DNA from: Gallionella sp. UBA6045
GTDB lineage: Bacteria > Pseudomonadota > Gammaproteobacteria > Burkholderiales > Gallionellaceae
Direction of reading: 5' to 3'
Assembly (NCBI GenBank): GCA_002429165.1
Contig: DIYV01000165.1
Span: 22,137 to 45,415 of the forward strand
DNA: 23,279 nt
Positions 23,223-23,279 of this stretch are shown one piece after another; within the stretch, counting starts at the first letter, position 1; each line of letters starts with the position of its first letter. The position numbers were made by a program, and so were the translations under genes. Below the pieces are notes generated by a model, which was not told the DNA's origin, searched no databases, and worked only from the letters and a program-made list of their open reading frames with translations.

Positions 23223-23279
23223 GCACAGCCCTTTTCACCCGCATATTGGGCTTTCACTTTCGGTATTGCATCAGCAACC

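Overview
The window reads as chromosomal DNA from a betaproteobacterium. Gene content, gene order (tsaB-rimI-type-4 UDG, lplT, alr; ppa-folD; uup; yebC), moderately high GC and many short palindromic intergenic repeats suggest Nitrosomonadales, perhaps Gallionellaceae. That placement is inferred from gene content and style only. Most genes are housekeeping or core metabolism. No integrase, transposase, phage module or CRISPR array is visible.

Layout. Positions 1-1198 hold a 5'-truncated ispD and a complete ispF (MEP isoprenoid pathway), separated by a palindromic repeat. Positions 1395-3272 are an overlapping operon of tsaB (tRNA t6A), rimI (ribosomal protein acetyltransferase) and a [4Fe-4S] uracil-DNA glycosylase. 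lplT (minus) and alr (plus) are divergent at 3324-5752. Positions 5933-9640 contain mtnP, apt, mtnA and a FucA-like class II aldolase. Together these look like a purine-nucleoside salvage route: 5'-methylthioadenosine or 5'-deoxyadenosine would become adenine (recycled by apt) plus a sugar phosphate that the aldolase splits into DHAP and an aldehyde. The gaps between these genes are packed with palindromic repeats, and one holds an orphaned second copy of the apt 3' end.

Positions 9712-12968 (minus) carry a cytoplasmic gamma-glutamyltranspeptidase-family hydrolase and an oxalate/formate-antiporter-type MFS protein. Positions 13323-15338 are the least explained part: an unrecognised 116-aa protein, three very small membrane proteins on the minus strand (40, 43 and 65 aa; two below usual gene-calling limits) ending at a clear intrinsic terminator, and a divergent OmpR-type response regulator with no intact sensor kinase beside it. 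A tRNA-Arg(CCU) gene follows.

Positions 15558-19363 contain an MFS transporter coupled to an exported PrxQ-type peroxiredoxin, then the ABC-F ATPase uup. Positions 19397-21813 (minus) are a probable ppa-folD-small membrane protein-yebC unit. After about 670 bp without a convincing gene comes a TehA/SLAC1-family channel gene whose frame is broken by a single in-frame TGA, with recognisable family sequence continuing to the window edge.

The best candidate for something undescribed is the set of three small membrane proteins next to the orphan response regulator. The best-supported oddities are the apt 3'-end duplication with only synonymous differences and the in-frame stop in the tehA-like gene.
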